In this document: positions 15,106 to 21,929 of the stretch, in pieces
How the letters are laid out: every line of letters starts with the position of its first letter
How positions within the stretch are numbered: position 1 is the first letter of the stretch
Assembly: GCA_027066355.1 (NCBI GenBank)
Contig: JAMONW010000161.1
Location: 1-24,079 of the forward strand
Origin: Campylobacteraceae bacterium
Lineage (GTDB): Bacteria; Campylobacterota; Campylobacteria; Campylobacterales; Sulfurovaceae
Length of the DNA stretch: 24,079 bases
Direction of reading: 5' to 3'
Translations under genes and position numbers: made by a program
Notes under the pieces: model-generated
Told to the model about the DNA's origin: nothing
The model's database searches: none
What the model saw: the letters and a program-made list of their open reading frames with translations, nothing else

Positions 15106-16172
15106 AAGATTATATTTTAAATTACACAAAAGATGAGTTAGAAGAGTTAGTTAAACCAAAATTTAGAGCAAAACAAATTTACAATTGGCTCTATCATAAA
15201 AAAGTTACAAATTTTAAAGATATGAAAAATTTGCCAAAAGATTTAATTGCCTCTTTGGAAGATAATTTTTTTCTTCATACTCTAAAAATTGTATCTAAGC
15301 AAGTTAGCAGTGATGGCTCTATAAAATATCTTTTTGAGTTGCAAGATGGGCATACAGTAGAGGCAGTTTTACTTTTAATGCGCGACACTCAATATAATGA
15401 TGATGGCTCTATAAAACATTTACCAAGATATACAGTTTGTGTTTCAAGCCAAGTTGGATGCAAAGTAGGATGTGCATTTTGCTATACTGCAAAAGGTGGT
15501 TTTATTCGCAACTTAAATACAAGCGAAATAGTAGAGCAAATTCTTCAAATATATATTGATAATAATATAGAGAGCAATCGCAGAATTAATATTGTATATA
15601 TGGGAATGGGTGAACCGCTTGATAACTTAGAAAATTTTGCTAAAGCAGTAAAAGTTTTTAGTGATTTAGATGGTTTAAGTATCTCTCCACAACGACAAAC
15701 TGTTTCTACTTCTGGACTTAGTAGTAAAATTGAGAAATTAGCTAAGATGGATTTGGGTATAAATTTAGCTATATCTCTACATGCAGTAGATGATGAACTT
15801 CGTCAAAAACTTATGCCAATAAATAAAGCATATAATATTGCTTCAATTATGGATGCAGTAAGAAATTTTCCTGTAAATTTAAGAAAAAAAGTTATGTTTG
15901 AATATTTAGTTATAAAAGATGTTAATGATGACTTAGCAAGTGCAAAAAAATTGGTAAAGTTACTAAATGGTATCAAATCAAAAGTAAATTTAATCTATTT
16001 TAATGACCATGAAGGAAGTGAATTTAAAAGACCAAGCCAAGAGAGGGTAAAAGCATTTCAAGAGTATCTTTTAAGCAAAGGAGTTCTTTGCACAATTAGA
16101 GAGAGTAAAGGTTTAGATATTAGTGCTGCTTGTGGTCAGCTAAGAGAACAAAATTTAAAGGATAATAAATGA
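15102..16172 (+). CDS. rlmN: 23S rRNA (A2503-C2)/tRNA (A37-C2) methyltransferase RlmN
   Basis: RlmN is a radical-SAM enzyme that methylates C2 of A2503 in 23S rRNA and A37 of some tRNAs. The 356-residue protein has the N-terminal accessory domain and the cluster motif CX3CX2C (Cys120, Cys124, Cys127 in VGCKVGCAFCYTAKGG). Cys113, seven residues before the cluster, and Cys344 in AACGQLRE correspond in spacing and context to the two mechanistic cysteines of E. coli RlmN. YMGMGEPLDNL, the SAM-binding GEP motif, is present. The start is a GTG overlapping the preceding stop (GTGA), so it is coupled. Its own stop overlaps the ATG of a 29-codon gene. Confidence 0.97.
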   Translation: MKDYILNYTKDELEELVKPKFRAKQIYNWLYHKKVTNFKDMKNLPKDLIASLEDNFFLHTLKIVSKQVSSDGSIKYLFELQDGHTVEAVLLLMRDTQYNDDGSIKHLPRYTVCVSSQVGCKVGCAFCYTAKGGFIRNLNTSEIVEQILQIYIDNNIESNRRINIVYMGMGEPLDNLENFAKAVKVFSDLDGLSISPQRQTVSTSGLSSKIEKLAKMDLGINLAISLHAVDDELRQKLMPINKAYNIASIMDAVRNFPVNLRKKVMFEYLVIKDVNDDLASAKKLVKLLNGIKSKVNLIYFNDHEGSEFKRPSQERVKAFQEYLLSKGVLCTIRESKGLDISAACGQLREQNLKDNK

Positions 16173-16258
16173 CAAAATTAGATATGGCGCTATATTCAAT
16201 TATAATAGCAGCTGCAGTTGTGGGAGTATGGGCTATAATTAGAGAAATTAGAAAATAA
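16169..16258 (+). CDS. 29-residue single-span membrane microprotein
   Basis: An ATG in the rlmN stop (ATGA overlap) opens a 29-codon frame: MTKLDMALYSIIIAAAVVGV, then WAIIREIRK and a TAA. It is a textbook small membrane protein: short polar N-terminus, about 19 hydrophobic residues, and a positively charged C-terminus (RxxRK), predicted to be inserted with the C-terminus in the cytoplasm. The coupled start and the sensible amphipathic layout argue for translation. I do not recognise the family, and no function can be assigned. It is the last gene of the hisF-rlmN run. Confidence 0.6.
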   Translation: MTKLDMALYSIIIAAAVVGVWAIIREIRK

Positions 16259-16318
16259 TTTTTAATTTGCTAAAAAGAGCTTAATTTATATAGCCAGAGA
16301 GCTAAGAGTTTTAAACAC

Positions 16319-16792
16319 CTACTTTCTAACTCTACATATCTTTGCACTATTTAATTTTAGCATATCTTTAACTCTAATTTTAATTAACGAATATTCGCTC
16401 CCTCCACCTGTTATTATATACTCTTTAGTTAATATTTTTTCATCTAGCAAATAGATTGCATCATAAGAGAATGATGGAACACCACCAGCTATAAAGCCTG
16501 TTTTTTCTAAAATCTCTTTAGAGTTAGCTAATCTTGGTCTATCAATACCTAAAGCCTTGGCAACTCTTTTAGTGCTAGATCTATCATCTCCAGATACAAT
16601 AGTTACAATTAAGTTACCACTCTTATCTATCATACAGATATTTTTAACAAAGTTATCTTTGCTTTCATTAATTGCAATTGCTGCTTCATTAACAGTGTGG
16701 CATAACATATCAAAAACTTCATGCTTATACTCAACTAACTTCTCATCAAGAAATCTCTTGATTTTGCTATGATAAAAATCAATATTTTCCAT
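16319..16792 (-). CDS. YbaK/ProX-type aminoacyl-tRNA deacylase
   Basis: Cytoplasmic editing domain that hydrolyses mischarged aminoacyl-tRNAs (Cys-tRNAPro or Ala-tRNAPro in characterised relatives). The 157-residue protein shows the fold's motifs: CHTVNEAAIAI near residue 32, the lysine of the central TKRVAKALGI, ANSKEILEKTGFIAGGVPSF (the TGxxxGGVPPF loop), YLLDE and ITGGGSEYSLIKI. The start is at 16792 because AAGGGG (16799-16804 on the minus strand) is 6 bases upstream. The longer in-frame version from 16897 would add 35 residues with no family similarity, run over a parS-like site and overlap the upstream gene. Exact substrate unknown. Confidence 0.82.
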   Translation of the reverse strand: MENIDFYHSKIKRFLDEKLVEYKHEVFDMLCHTVNEAAIAINESKDNFVKNICMIDKSGNLIVTIVSGDDRSSTKRVAKALGIDRPRLANSKEILEKTGFIAGGVPSFSYDAIYLLDEKILTKEYIITGGGSEYSLIKIRVKDMLKLNSAKICRVRK

Positions 16793-16846
16793 ATCTTGCC
16801 CCTTCATATAATTTCTGTTATAAAAACTGAATACTAAACTTTCTAT

Positions 16847-16862
16847 TGTTTCACATGAAACA
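16847..16862. other. parS-like centromere site 2
   Basis: TGTTTCACATGAAACA, identical to site 1, lies in the 79-base gap between the YbaK-type and RluA-type genes. Confidence 0.82.
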
Positions 16863-16871
16863 TCTAATCTT

Positions 16872-17768
16872 TCAATTGCATAACAACACATCAACAAAAT
16901 TAACTTGACTTTTAATAAAATATTGATTTTTTAATTTAAACTCTAGTGTATTTGCATGTAGCATTAAACGCTTAGCACCTGTAAATTTTACTCTATCCTC
17001 TATTGACAACCTCTCTTCTAAATAGGCTTCAGCTACTTCAAAACTTGTGCCATAAAGAGGGTCGCCTAAAATTGGATGTTTCATATGAAACAAATGTATT
17101 CTAATTTGGTGTGTTCTGCCTGTGAGTGGCTCTACTTTTAGTAAAGTGGCATCAATATCTTTATTGTAAAGCAATCTTGTAAACTTAGTTTTTGCCTCTT
17201 TACCAGCACTATTTATCTCAACTTTATGCTTTGAATTATCATAATTTTGACGAATTTTGATAGGTTTATCTACAATAAACTCCTCTTTTGTTTTACCTTT
17301 AGCCCAAGCTAAATAACTCTTTTTTATTAATTTTTTCTCAAACATACCTTTTAATAAAATTTCACTATCTCTATTTAAACTAGCTAATACTAAGCCAGAG
17401 GTTTCCATATCAATTCTATGCACACCATTTGCATTTTCTCCACCAAAGGTTCTTATTTCATCTAAAAGAGAGTAGGGTGTTAAAATTTTATTTGGATGAA
17501 CAAGCACACCGCTAGGTTTATCATAAACCATAAAATCTTTTGTTCTAAAAATAGGTTTTAAACCTTTTGATTTTGGCAAAAATCTAAGAACTTTCATAGC
17601 GCCAAATATGCGTTCATTTTTGGCAGTAATTGTTCTATTATTGCAAATTAAACGCCCTTTATCTATAATTTTTTGAGCCTCTCTTAACTCAATATTGTAT
17701 CTATCTATTAAAACTCTAAAAGCAATTGTAGGCTCTTTTACTATAAACTCATCAAAACCAAATGGCAT
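16872..17768 (-). CDS. RluA/RluD family 23S or tRNA pseudouridine synthase
   Basis: Converts specific uridines in rRNA or tRNA to pseudouridine. The 298-residue protein has an N-terminal S4-like segment (LIDRYNIELREAQKIIDKGR) and the catalytic domain with VYDKPSGVLVHP and GVHRIDMETSGLV, whose Asp120 is the nucleophile. KSYLAWAKG, LTGRTHQIRIHL and ILGDPLYG follow, all characteristic of the RluA branch. Which of RluA, C or D it equals cannot be decided here. It is divergent from purB with only 53 bases between starts, so their promoters overlap. A parS-like site sits in codons for FHMKH. Confidence 0.9.
   Translation of the reverse strand: MPFGFDEFIVKEPTIAFRVLIDRYNIELREAQKIIDKGRLICNNRTITAKNERIFGAMKVLRFLPKSKGLKPIFRTKDFMVYDKPSGVLVHPNKILTPYSLLDEIRTFGGENANGVHRIDMETSGLVLASLNRDSEILLKGMFEKKLIKKSYLAWAKGKTKEEFIVDKPIKIRQNYDNSKHKVEINSAGKEAKTKFTRLLYNKDIDATLLKVEPLTGRTHQIRIHLFHMKHPILGDPLYGTSFEVAEAYLEERLSIEDRVKFTGAKRLMLHANTLEFKLKNQYFIKSQVNFVDVLLCN
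17077..17092. other. parS-like centromere site 3
   Basis: TGTTTCATATGAAACA, a perfect 16-base palindrome, has both 7-base parS arms and TA at the centre. It is inside the pseudouridine synthase gene, 230 bases from site 2. Confidence 0.75.
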
Positions 17769-17784
17769 TTAACACCTTTTTTAG

Positions 17785-17790
17785 TATAAT
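17785..17790 (+). promoter_or_regulatory. -10 box of purB
   Basis: TATAAT (in AGTATAATATT) lies 31 bases before the purB ATG. The minus strand of the same stretch reads TAATATTATAC and could serve the divergent pseudouridine synthase gene. Confidence 0.55.
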
Positions 17791-17821
17791 ATTACCTAAA
17801 AAATAATAAGGATTTGATGCA

Positions 17822-19153
17822 ATGGTAGAGAGATATGCTCGTGAAGAGATGAAAAAATTGTGGACGCAAGAGGCAAGATATGCAGCTTGGTTAGAGGTAG
17901 AAAAAGCAGCAGTTAAAGCTTGGAATAAATTAGGGCTAATTCCAGATGAAGATTGCGAAAAGATTGTAAAAAATGCTAAATTTAGTGTTCAGAGAATTGA
18001 AGAGATTGAAGCAGTTACGAAGCATGATTTAATTGCTTTTAATACTAGTGTTTCTGAAAGTTTAGGGGAAGAGAGCAGATGGTTTCATTATGGAATGACA
18101 AGTTCAGATGCTGTTGATACAGGTGTAGCACTTCAGATGAAAGCCTCTTTAGAGATTATTATAGAAGATGTAAAAATGCTTATGGAGAGCGTAAAAAAAA
18201 GAGCATTTGAGCATAAATATACACCAATGGTTGGTAGAAGCCATGGAATTCATGGAGAGCCAATTACCTTTGGTTTAACTTTAGCAGTTTGGTATGATGA
18301 ACTAAAGCGCCATCTAAAAAACTTAGAAGATACTATGGAAGTTATTGCAGTTGGACAAATAAGTGGAGCAATGGGTAACTTTGCACACGCACCTCTTGAG
18401 TTAGAAGAGTATGCAATGGCAGAGCTTGGCTTAAAACCAGCACCAGTATCTAACCAAGTAATTCAAAGAGATAGATACGCAAGATTAGCATCTGCTTTAG
18501 CACTACTTGCTAGTTCTATTGAAAAATTTGCTGTTCAAGTTCGCCATCTTCAAAGAACAGAAGTTTATGAAGCAGAAGAGTTTTTTGCAAAAGGACAAAA
18601 GGGAAGCTCTGCAATGCCTCATAAAAGAAATCCAATTTTAACAGAAAATATAACAGGATTAGCTAGAATTATTAGAGCATATGTAATTCCAGCAATGGAG
18701 AATGTTGCACTTTGGCACGAGAGAGATATTAGCCATAGCTCAACAGAGCGCTTTTGGCTACCTGATAGTTTTATAACTAGCGATTTTATGCTTCATAGAA
18801 TGAATGGTGTAATATCTAAATTAACTGTTATGCCAGAGAATATGATGAAAAACTTAAACCTAACTGGTGGATTAGTTTTCTCTCAACGCGTTCTTTTAGA
18901 GCTACCAAAAGCTGGTGTAAGTAGAGAAGATGCTTATAAAATTGTTCAACGAAATGCAATGAAAGTTTGGGAAGAGATACAGCAAGGCAAACCAACAACA
19001 AACGAGAAAGGTGAGAGCTTATATTTGCAATATCTATTAAGTGATGAAGAGCTAAGAAGTAAACTTAGCGAAGAGCAAATAAGAGAGTGTTTTAACTTTG
19101 ACTACTATACAAAAAATGTAGATGCAATATTTAAAAGAGTTTTTGAGGATTAA
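17822..19153 (+). CDS. purB: Adenylosuccinate lyase
   Basis: PurB splits SAICAR to AICAR and adenylosuccinate to AMP, both with release of fumarate, in purine synthesis. The 443-residue protein is full length. The fumarase/aspartase superfamily signature GSSAMPHKRNP (261-271) carries the catalytic serine. The base/acid region shows MVGRSHGIHGEP (His141) and HYGMTSSDAVDTG. AAGGA at 17808-17812 supports the start. Its link to hisF is metabolic, since HisF releases AICAR; the genes are not in one operon. A stem-loop follows directly after the stop, itself abutting a parS-like site. Confidence 0.97.
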   Translation: MVERYAREEMKKLWTQEARYAAWLEVEKAAVKAWNKLGLIPDEDCEKIVKNAKFSVQRIEEIEAVTKHDLIAFNTSVSESLGEESRWFHYGMTSSDAVDTGVALQMKASLEIIIEDVKMLMESVKKRAFEHKYTPMVGRSHGIHGEPITFGLTLAVWYDELKRHLKNLEDTMEVIAVGQISGAMGNFAHAPLELEEYAMAELGLKPAPVSNQVIQRDRYARLASALALLASSIEKFAVQVRHLQRTEVYEAEEFFAKGQKGSSAMPHKRNPILTENITGLARIIRAYVIPAMENVALWHERDISHSSTERFWLPDSFITSDFMLHRMNGVISKLTVMPENMMKNLNLTGGLVFSQRVLLELPKAGVSREDAYKIVQRNAMKVWEEIQQGKPTTNEKGESLYLQYLLSDEELRSKLSEEQIRECFNFDYYTKNVDAIFKRVFED

Positions 19154-19155
19154 AT

Positions 19156-19180
19156 TTTAAGCCATCTTTGGTGGCTTAAA
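19156..19180 (+). terminator. purB terminator hairpin
   Basis: TTTAAGCCA and TGGCTTAAA form a 9-bp perfect stem around a 7-base loop, 3 bases after the purB stop. There is no long U run; the parS-like palindrome begins at the next base. Confidence 0.6.
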
Positions 19181-19196
19181 TGTTTCATGTGAAACA
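19181..19196. other. parS-like centromere site 4
   Basis: TGTTTCATGTGAAACA matches the canonical parS at 15 of 16 positions (TG for CG at the centre). It is intergenic, immediately after the purB terminator. Confidence 0.8.
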
Positions 19197-19212
19197 AAAA
19201 TAAAGAGTCCAT

Positions 19213-19255
19213 AATAAATATGTAAACTGTAAAGTAATACTTTACATAATTTATT
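19213..19255. repeat. Nested AT-rich inverted repeats beside parS site 4
   Basis: AATAAATATGTAAA (19213-19226) pairs with TTTACATAATTTATT (19241-19255, one extra base). Inside and overlapping it is a second palindrome, GTAAAGTA-A-TACTTTAC (19229-19245). The two folds exclude each other. About 12 bases further is T8A8 (19268-19283). The whole gap 19154-19398 holds no credible gene. Confidence 0.55.
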
Positions 19256-19329
19256 TAGTAAATTTTATTTTTTTTAAAAAAAAGAACAAAATAGGCTCTA
19301 AAATTCTATATTACTATCTAGCCTAGTTA

Positions 19330-19364
19330 GGTATTAAAAAAATTAAAAAATACCCTATTTTTTT
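19330..19364 (+). terminator. Terminator-like hairpin upstream of the YheT-type gene
   Basis: GGTATT and AATACC pair around a 13-base A-rich loop and are followed by CTA and seven Ts, 34 bases before the next start codon. No gene ends just before it, so it could be a second purB terminator or an attenuator in the leader of the next gene. Confidence 0.4.
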
Positions 19365-19398
19365 AGCCAAATAGTAATAAAATATAAAAGGCAAAGTT

Positions 19399-20355
19399 AT
19401 GTTTGAAGCCCCAACTTTACTAAAAAATCCACACATTCAAACACTCTATGCAACTCTTTTTAGAAGAGATAAATTAAAAAACCTTGAGTATGAAGAGTTT
19501 AAATTAAGTGATGGTGATTTTGTAGAGATAGTATGGATGAATAAAAAGCCAAAAGAGCCAAAAAAGATAGTAGTTCTTTTTCATGGTTTGGCAGGTTCAA
19601 TTAACTCTCCATATATAGTAGGGCAAATGAATACCCTTCAAAAAGAGGGTTACTCAGCAGTTTTAATGCATTTTAGAGGATGTGGCACTAAAGCGAACTT
19701 AAAACCATATGCTTACCATAGTGGCAAAACTGATGATGCAAAAGAGTTTATAGAGTATTTACAAAAAGAGTATCCAAAAAGTGATATTTATGCAATTGGC
19801 TACTCTATTGGAGCAAATATGCTTCTTAAGCTCTTGGGTGAGTGGGGCAGTAGTTCGCCTTTAAAAAAAGCAATAGCAATATCGCCACCTCTAAAGCTAA
19901 ATATTTGTGCAGACACAATAAATAAGGGTTTTGCAAGAGTTTATCAAAGTTATCTACTAAAAGAGTTAAAAAATACTCTATTAAGAAAGTATGAAAAATT
20001 TAATATGCAAAAAATTTTAGGTATTGATAAAACAAGAGTTAAGAGAGTAAAAACAATAAGAGAGTTTGACAATCTATATGTTGCAAAAATATTTGGCTTT
20101 GGCACGGCAAATAATTACTATAAAAAAGCTTCATCTTGCCAATATCTAAAGCATATAAAGACCCAAACACTAATAATACACGCAAAAGATGACCCATTTA
20201 TGACGCCAGATGTTTTACCAAAAAGTGATGAACTCTCAAGCAGCATAATGCTAGAACTTAGTGATAATGGAGGGCATATTGGATTTGTAACAGGTAGCTT
20301 TATAAAACCAAAATATTGGCTAGAGAGTAGGGTGGGGAGGTTTTTAATTAATTGA
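19399..20355 (+). CDS. YheT-type alpha/beta hydrolase
   Basis: A 318-residue cytoplasmic alpha/beta hydrolase of the YheT/ABHD1-3 family. The N-terminus FEAPTLLKNPHIQTLYATLF is the family-specific opening. LFHGLAGSINSPYI gives the oxyanion region, HFRGCGTKANLKPYAYHSG the family signature. GYSIGAN holds the nucleophile Ser136, HAKDDPFM the acid (Asp264 or 265), and NGGHIGFV the catalytic His293. The complete triad suggests an active esterase or lipase-like enzyme; the substrate of bacterial members is not established. AAAGG precedes the ATG. It follows a 245-base non-coding stretch and is not clearly in an operon. Confidence 0.88.
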   Translation: MFEAPTLLKNPHIQTLYATLFRRDKLKNLEYEEFKLSDGDFVEIVWMNKKPKEPKKIVVLFHGLAGSINSPYIVGQMNTLQKEGYSAVLMHFRGCGTKANLKPYAYHSGKTDDAKEFIEYLQKEYPKSDIYAIGYSIGANMLLKLLGEWGSSSPLKKAIAISPPLKLNICADTINKGFARVYQSYLLKELKNTLLRKYEKFNMQKILGIDKTRVKRVKTIREFDNLYVAKIFGFGTANNYYKKASSCQYLKHIKTQTLIIHAKDDPFMTPDVLPKSDELSSSIMLELSDNGGHIGFVTGSFIKPKYWLESRVGRFLIN

Positions 20356-20374
20356 TAATTGAAAATGGAGAATT

Positions 20375-20380
20375 TATAAT
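20375..20380 (+). promoter_or_regulatory. -10 box of the small lipoprotein gene
   Basis: TATAAT at 41-46 bases before the ATG at 20421. A second TATAAT at 20397-20402 would give an unusually short leader. Confidence 0.4.
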
Positions 20381-20420
20381 TTATGATTTATTTTGATATA
20401 ATAAATAAAAAAGGAAGTTT

Positions 20421-20768
20421 ATGAAAATATCAGTTTTAGTTATATTGGCACTCTTTTTAACATCTTGTGTAAATAATCAAAATATCCAAAAAGATAGCGT
20501 AGTAGAGGTTAAGAGAAGTTGGTATCTAAATCGCTCACTTATGGATTTTGAAATGAATAATGGCTTTTGTTATGAAACAAAAGATTTAGGCAATGGAGAG
20601 AGTGTATGCTACTACCAAAGCGATAGGGTAGGCACTATAATTCAAGATCTATTTGATGAAGATAGCTACCCATACTGCAAAGTTGCGCTATACACAGATA
20701 GCAAAAAAATTATTAGAAAAATTGAGATTTTAGAAGATGATATTAAGTGTGCAAGAATTTTAAGGTAA
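20421..20768 (+). CDS. Small putative lipoprotein, function unknown
   Basis: A 115-residue protein starting MKISVLVILALFLTSC, a lipoprotein signal peptide with lipobox LTSC (Cys16), so it is a likely LspA substrate anchored by lipid. The mature part is about 100 residues with four further cysteines (GFCYETK, SVCYY, PYCKV, IKCAR), an even number that may form two disulfides in the periplasm. I do not recognise the family. AAGGAAG precedes the ATG. The next small gene begins 3 bases after the stop and is probably co-transcribed. Confidence 0.72.
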   Translation: MKISVLVILALFLTSCVNNQNIQKDSVVEVKRSWYLNRSLMDFEMNNGFCYETKDLGNGESVCYYQSDRVGTIIQDLFDEDSYPYCKVALYTDSKKIIRKIEILEDDIKCARILR

Positions 20769-20771
20769 TTA

Positions 20772-21113
20772 ATGTATAAAAGTAAAAAAGAGCGCCTTTA
20801 TATTAAAGATATTTTGCCAAATCCTGCAATTTCATTTCCAGCTTACTATATTTTAAGCCAATCTCTTTTAAAAAATGAGCTATTGCAGCAGAGCTTAATT
20901 GATATTCATAGCTTTGAGTTTGACAACTATAACGCACCTAAGAGTTTTGATGAAATTTTTAATTCACTCTCTAGTGGATTATTTCCAATTTATAAAGAGA
21001 AGTATGCAGTAGGGCTTTTTGGTGGAAAACTGATGTATTTAGAGAGCCATGGCTGGAGGGCAATGCCATGCACAAAAGATATATTTATGCTTGAAAATTG
21101 GCTTATAGCTTAA
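20772..21113 (+). CDS. Hypothetical 113-residue cytoplasmic protein
   Basis: No signal peptide or membrane span; the composition is that of a soluble mixed alpha/beta protein. Visible segments are ISFPAYYILSQSLLKNELLQ, a FDEIFNSLSSGLFPIYKEKY helix-turn, and a C-terminal GLFGGKLMYLESHGWRAMPC region. I do not recognise the family. It starts 3 bases after the lipoprotein stop with only a weak ribosome site (AAGGTAATTA), suggesting coupling to it. Codon use matches its neighbours. Confidence 0.65.
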   Translation: MYKSKKERLYIKDILPNPAISFPAYYILSQSLLKNELLQQSLIDIHSFEFDNYNAPKSFDEIFNSLSSGLFPIYKEKYAVGLFGGKLMYLESHGWRAMPCTKDIFMLENWLIA

Positions 21114-21124
21114 AAATAAATTGC

Positions 21125-21130
21125 TATAAT
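21125..21130 (+). promoter_or_regulatory. -10 box of the DUF5718-phosphatase operon
   Basis: TATAAT (in TTGCTATAATAT) lies 23 bases before the GTG start at 21153, leaving a leader of about 17 bases containing AGGGG. Confidence 0.5.
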
Positions 21131-21152
21131 ATATTTAAAAATAGGGGCTAAT

Positions 21153-21926
21153 GTGTTAAGAGATGTTTTATGTTTAGGTGTTGCTGGAAATTTTGCAAAT
21201 CATCTTGAACAAGCAGGAGAGAGTAAAGATTTTGTAGGGGTTGAAACCAAAGAAGAAAATGCGCCAAAAGGGATTTTTCCATTTTATATTCCAGGAAGCA
21301 ACTGTTTTTTGGGTAGATTTCCAATTGCTAAAGAGGAGTTGATTTTACCAGATTATGAAGCAAATGCTCAAGTAGAACCAGAGATTGGAGTGCTTTTTGA
21401 AGCAGAGTATCAAGATGGAAAAGTTGTAAAGTTAATTGCTAAAAAGTTTACAGTTTTTAATGATACCACAATTCGTAAAGAGGGTGCCAAAAAAATTAGC
21501 CAAAAGAAGAGCTGGAGCGATAAATCAAAAGGTATTGCACACCACTGGGTAAAGATAGACAAGTTTGAAGAGGGTGGTATAATGGATAACTACCACATAA
21601 GAAGCTTTCTAATTAGAGATAATATAAAGCACCCATACGGTGCAGATGCTCCACTTTTAGGCTATAGCTATTTTTACAATAAATTGACAACTTGGTTAAT
21701 AGATAAATTAAATAATCAAAAAGATTTTGGACCACTAGAAGATATTTCACAAATTATAAAAGATTGTGGCTACCCAAAAGAGATTTTTGTATCTATTGGA
21801 GCAACTGAATATGAAGAGTTTGGCAAAAATAACTACTTAAAAGTTGGTGATGAAATTATTGTAGAAGCGTATAGCAAAAAAGAGGGTGATAGAACAATTA
21901 CCCTACATCAAAAGGTAGTGGCATAA
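21153..21926 (+). CDS. DUF5718 family protein with FAH-like motifs
   Basis: A 257-residue cytoplasmic protein that I associate, from memory of its sequence pattern, with DUF5718. The segments VEPEIGVLFEAEY and KKFTVFNDTTIR resemble the metal-binding Glu-x-Glu and the GYT-x-x-ND strand of the fumarylacetoacetate-hydrolase fold, so a distant relation to FAH-type lyases or hydrolases is possible. No substrate can be named. The start is GTG at 21153, fixed by AGGGG 5 bases upstream; the ATG two bases earlier is out of frame and hits a stop at once. It is followed after 3 bases by the metallophosphoesterase gene. Confidence 0.7.
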   Translation: MLRDVLCLGVAGNFANHLEQAGESKDFVGVETKEENAPKGIFPFYIPGSNCFLGRFPIAKEELILPDYEANAQVEPEIGVLFEAEYQDGKVVKLIAKKFTVFNDTTIRKEGAKKISQKKSWSDKSKGIAHHWVKIDKFEEGGIMDNYHIRSFLIRDNIKHPYGADAPLLGYSYFYNKLTTWLIDKLNNQKDFGPLEDISQIIKDCGYPKEIFVSIGATEYEEFGKNNYLKVGDEIIVEAYSKKEGDRTITLHQKVVA

Positions 21927-21929
21927 AAT

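Noticed and set aside
16793..16897. 35-residue N-terminal extension of the YbaK-type protein
   Set aside because: No family similarity, it overlaps the upstream gene and a parS-like site, and a good ribosome site precedes the inner ATG at 16792.
19197..19330. Replication origin (oriC) next to parS site 4
   Set aside because: The stretch is AT-rich with palindromes, but I see no cluster of DnaA boxes (TTATNCACA-type) and no dnaA or other origin-linked gene in the window.
20356..20420. Degenerate AT repeat (AATTGATAATTGAAAATGGAGAA) before the lipoprotein gene
   Set aside because: It resembles simple AT-rich intergenic sequence with promoter-like TATAAT boxes; no second copy was found in the window to support a repeat element.
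20560..20580. Fifth parS-like site around TTTTGTTATGAAACAAAA
   Set aside because: Only the right arm matches; the left arm departs at several positions, so it falls outside the tight family of the other four.
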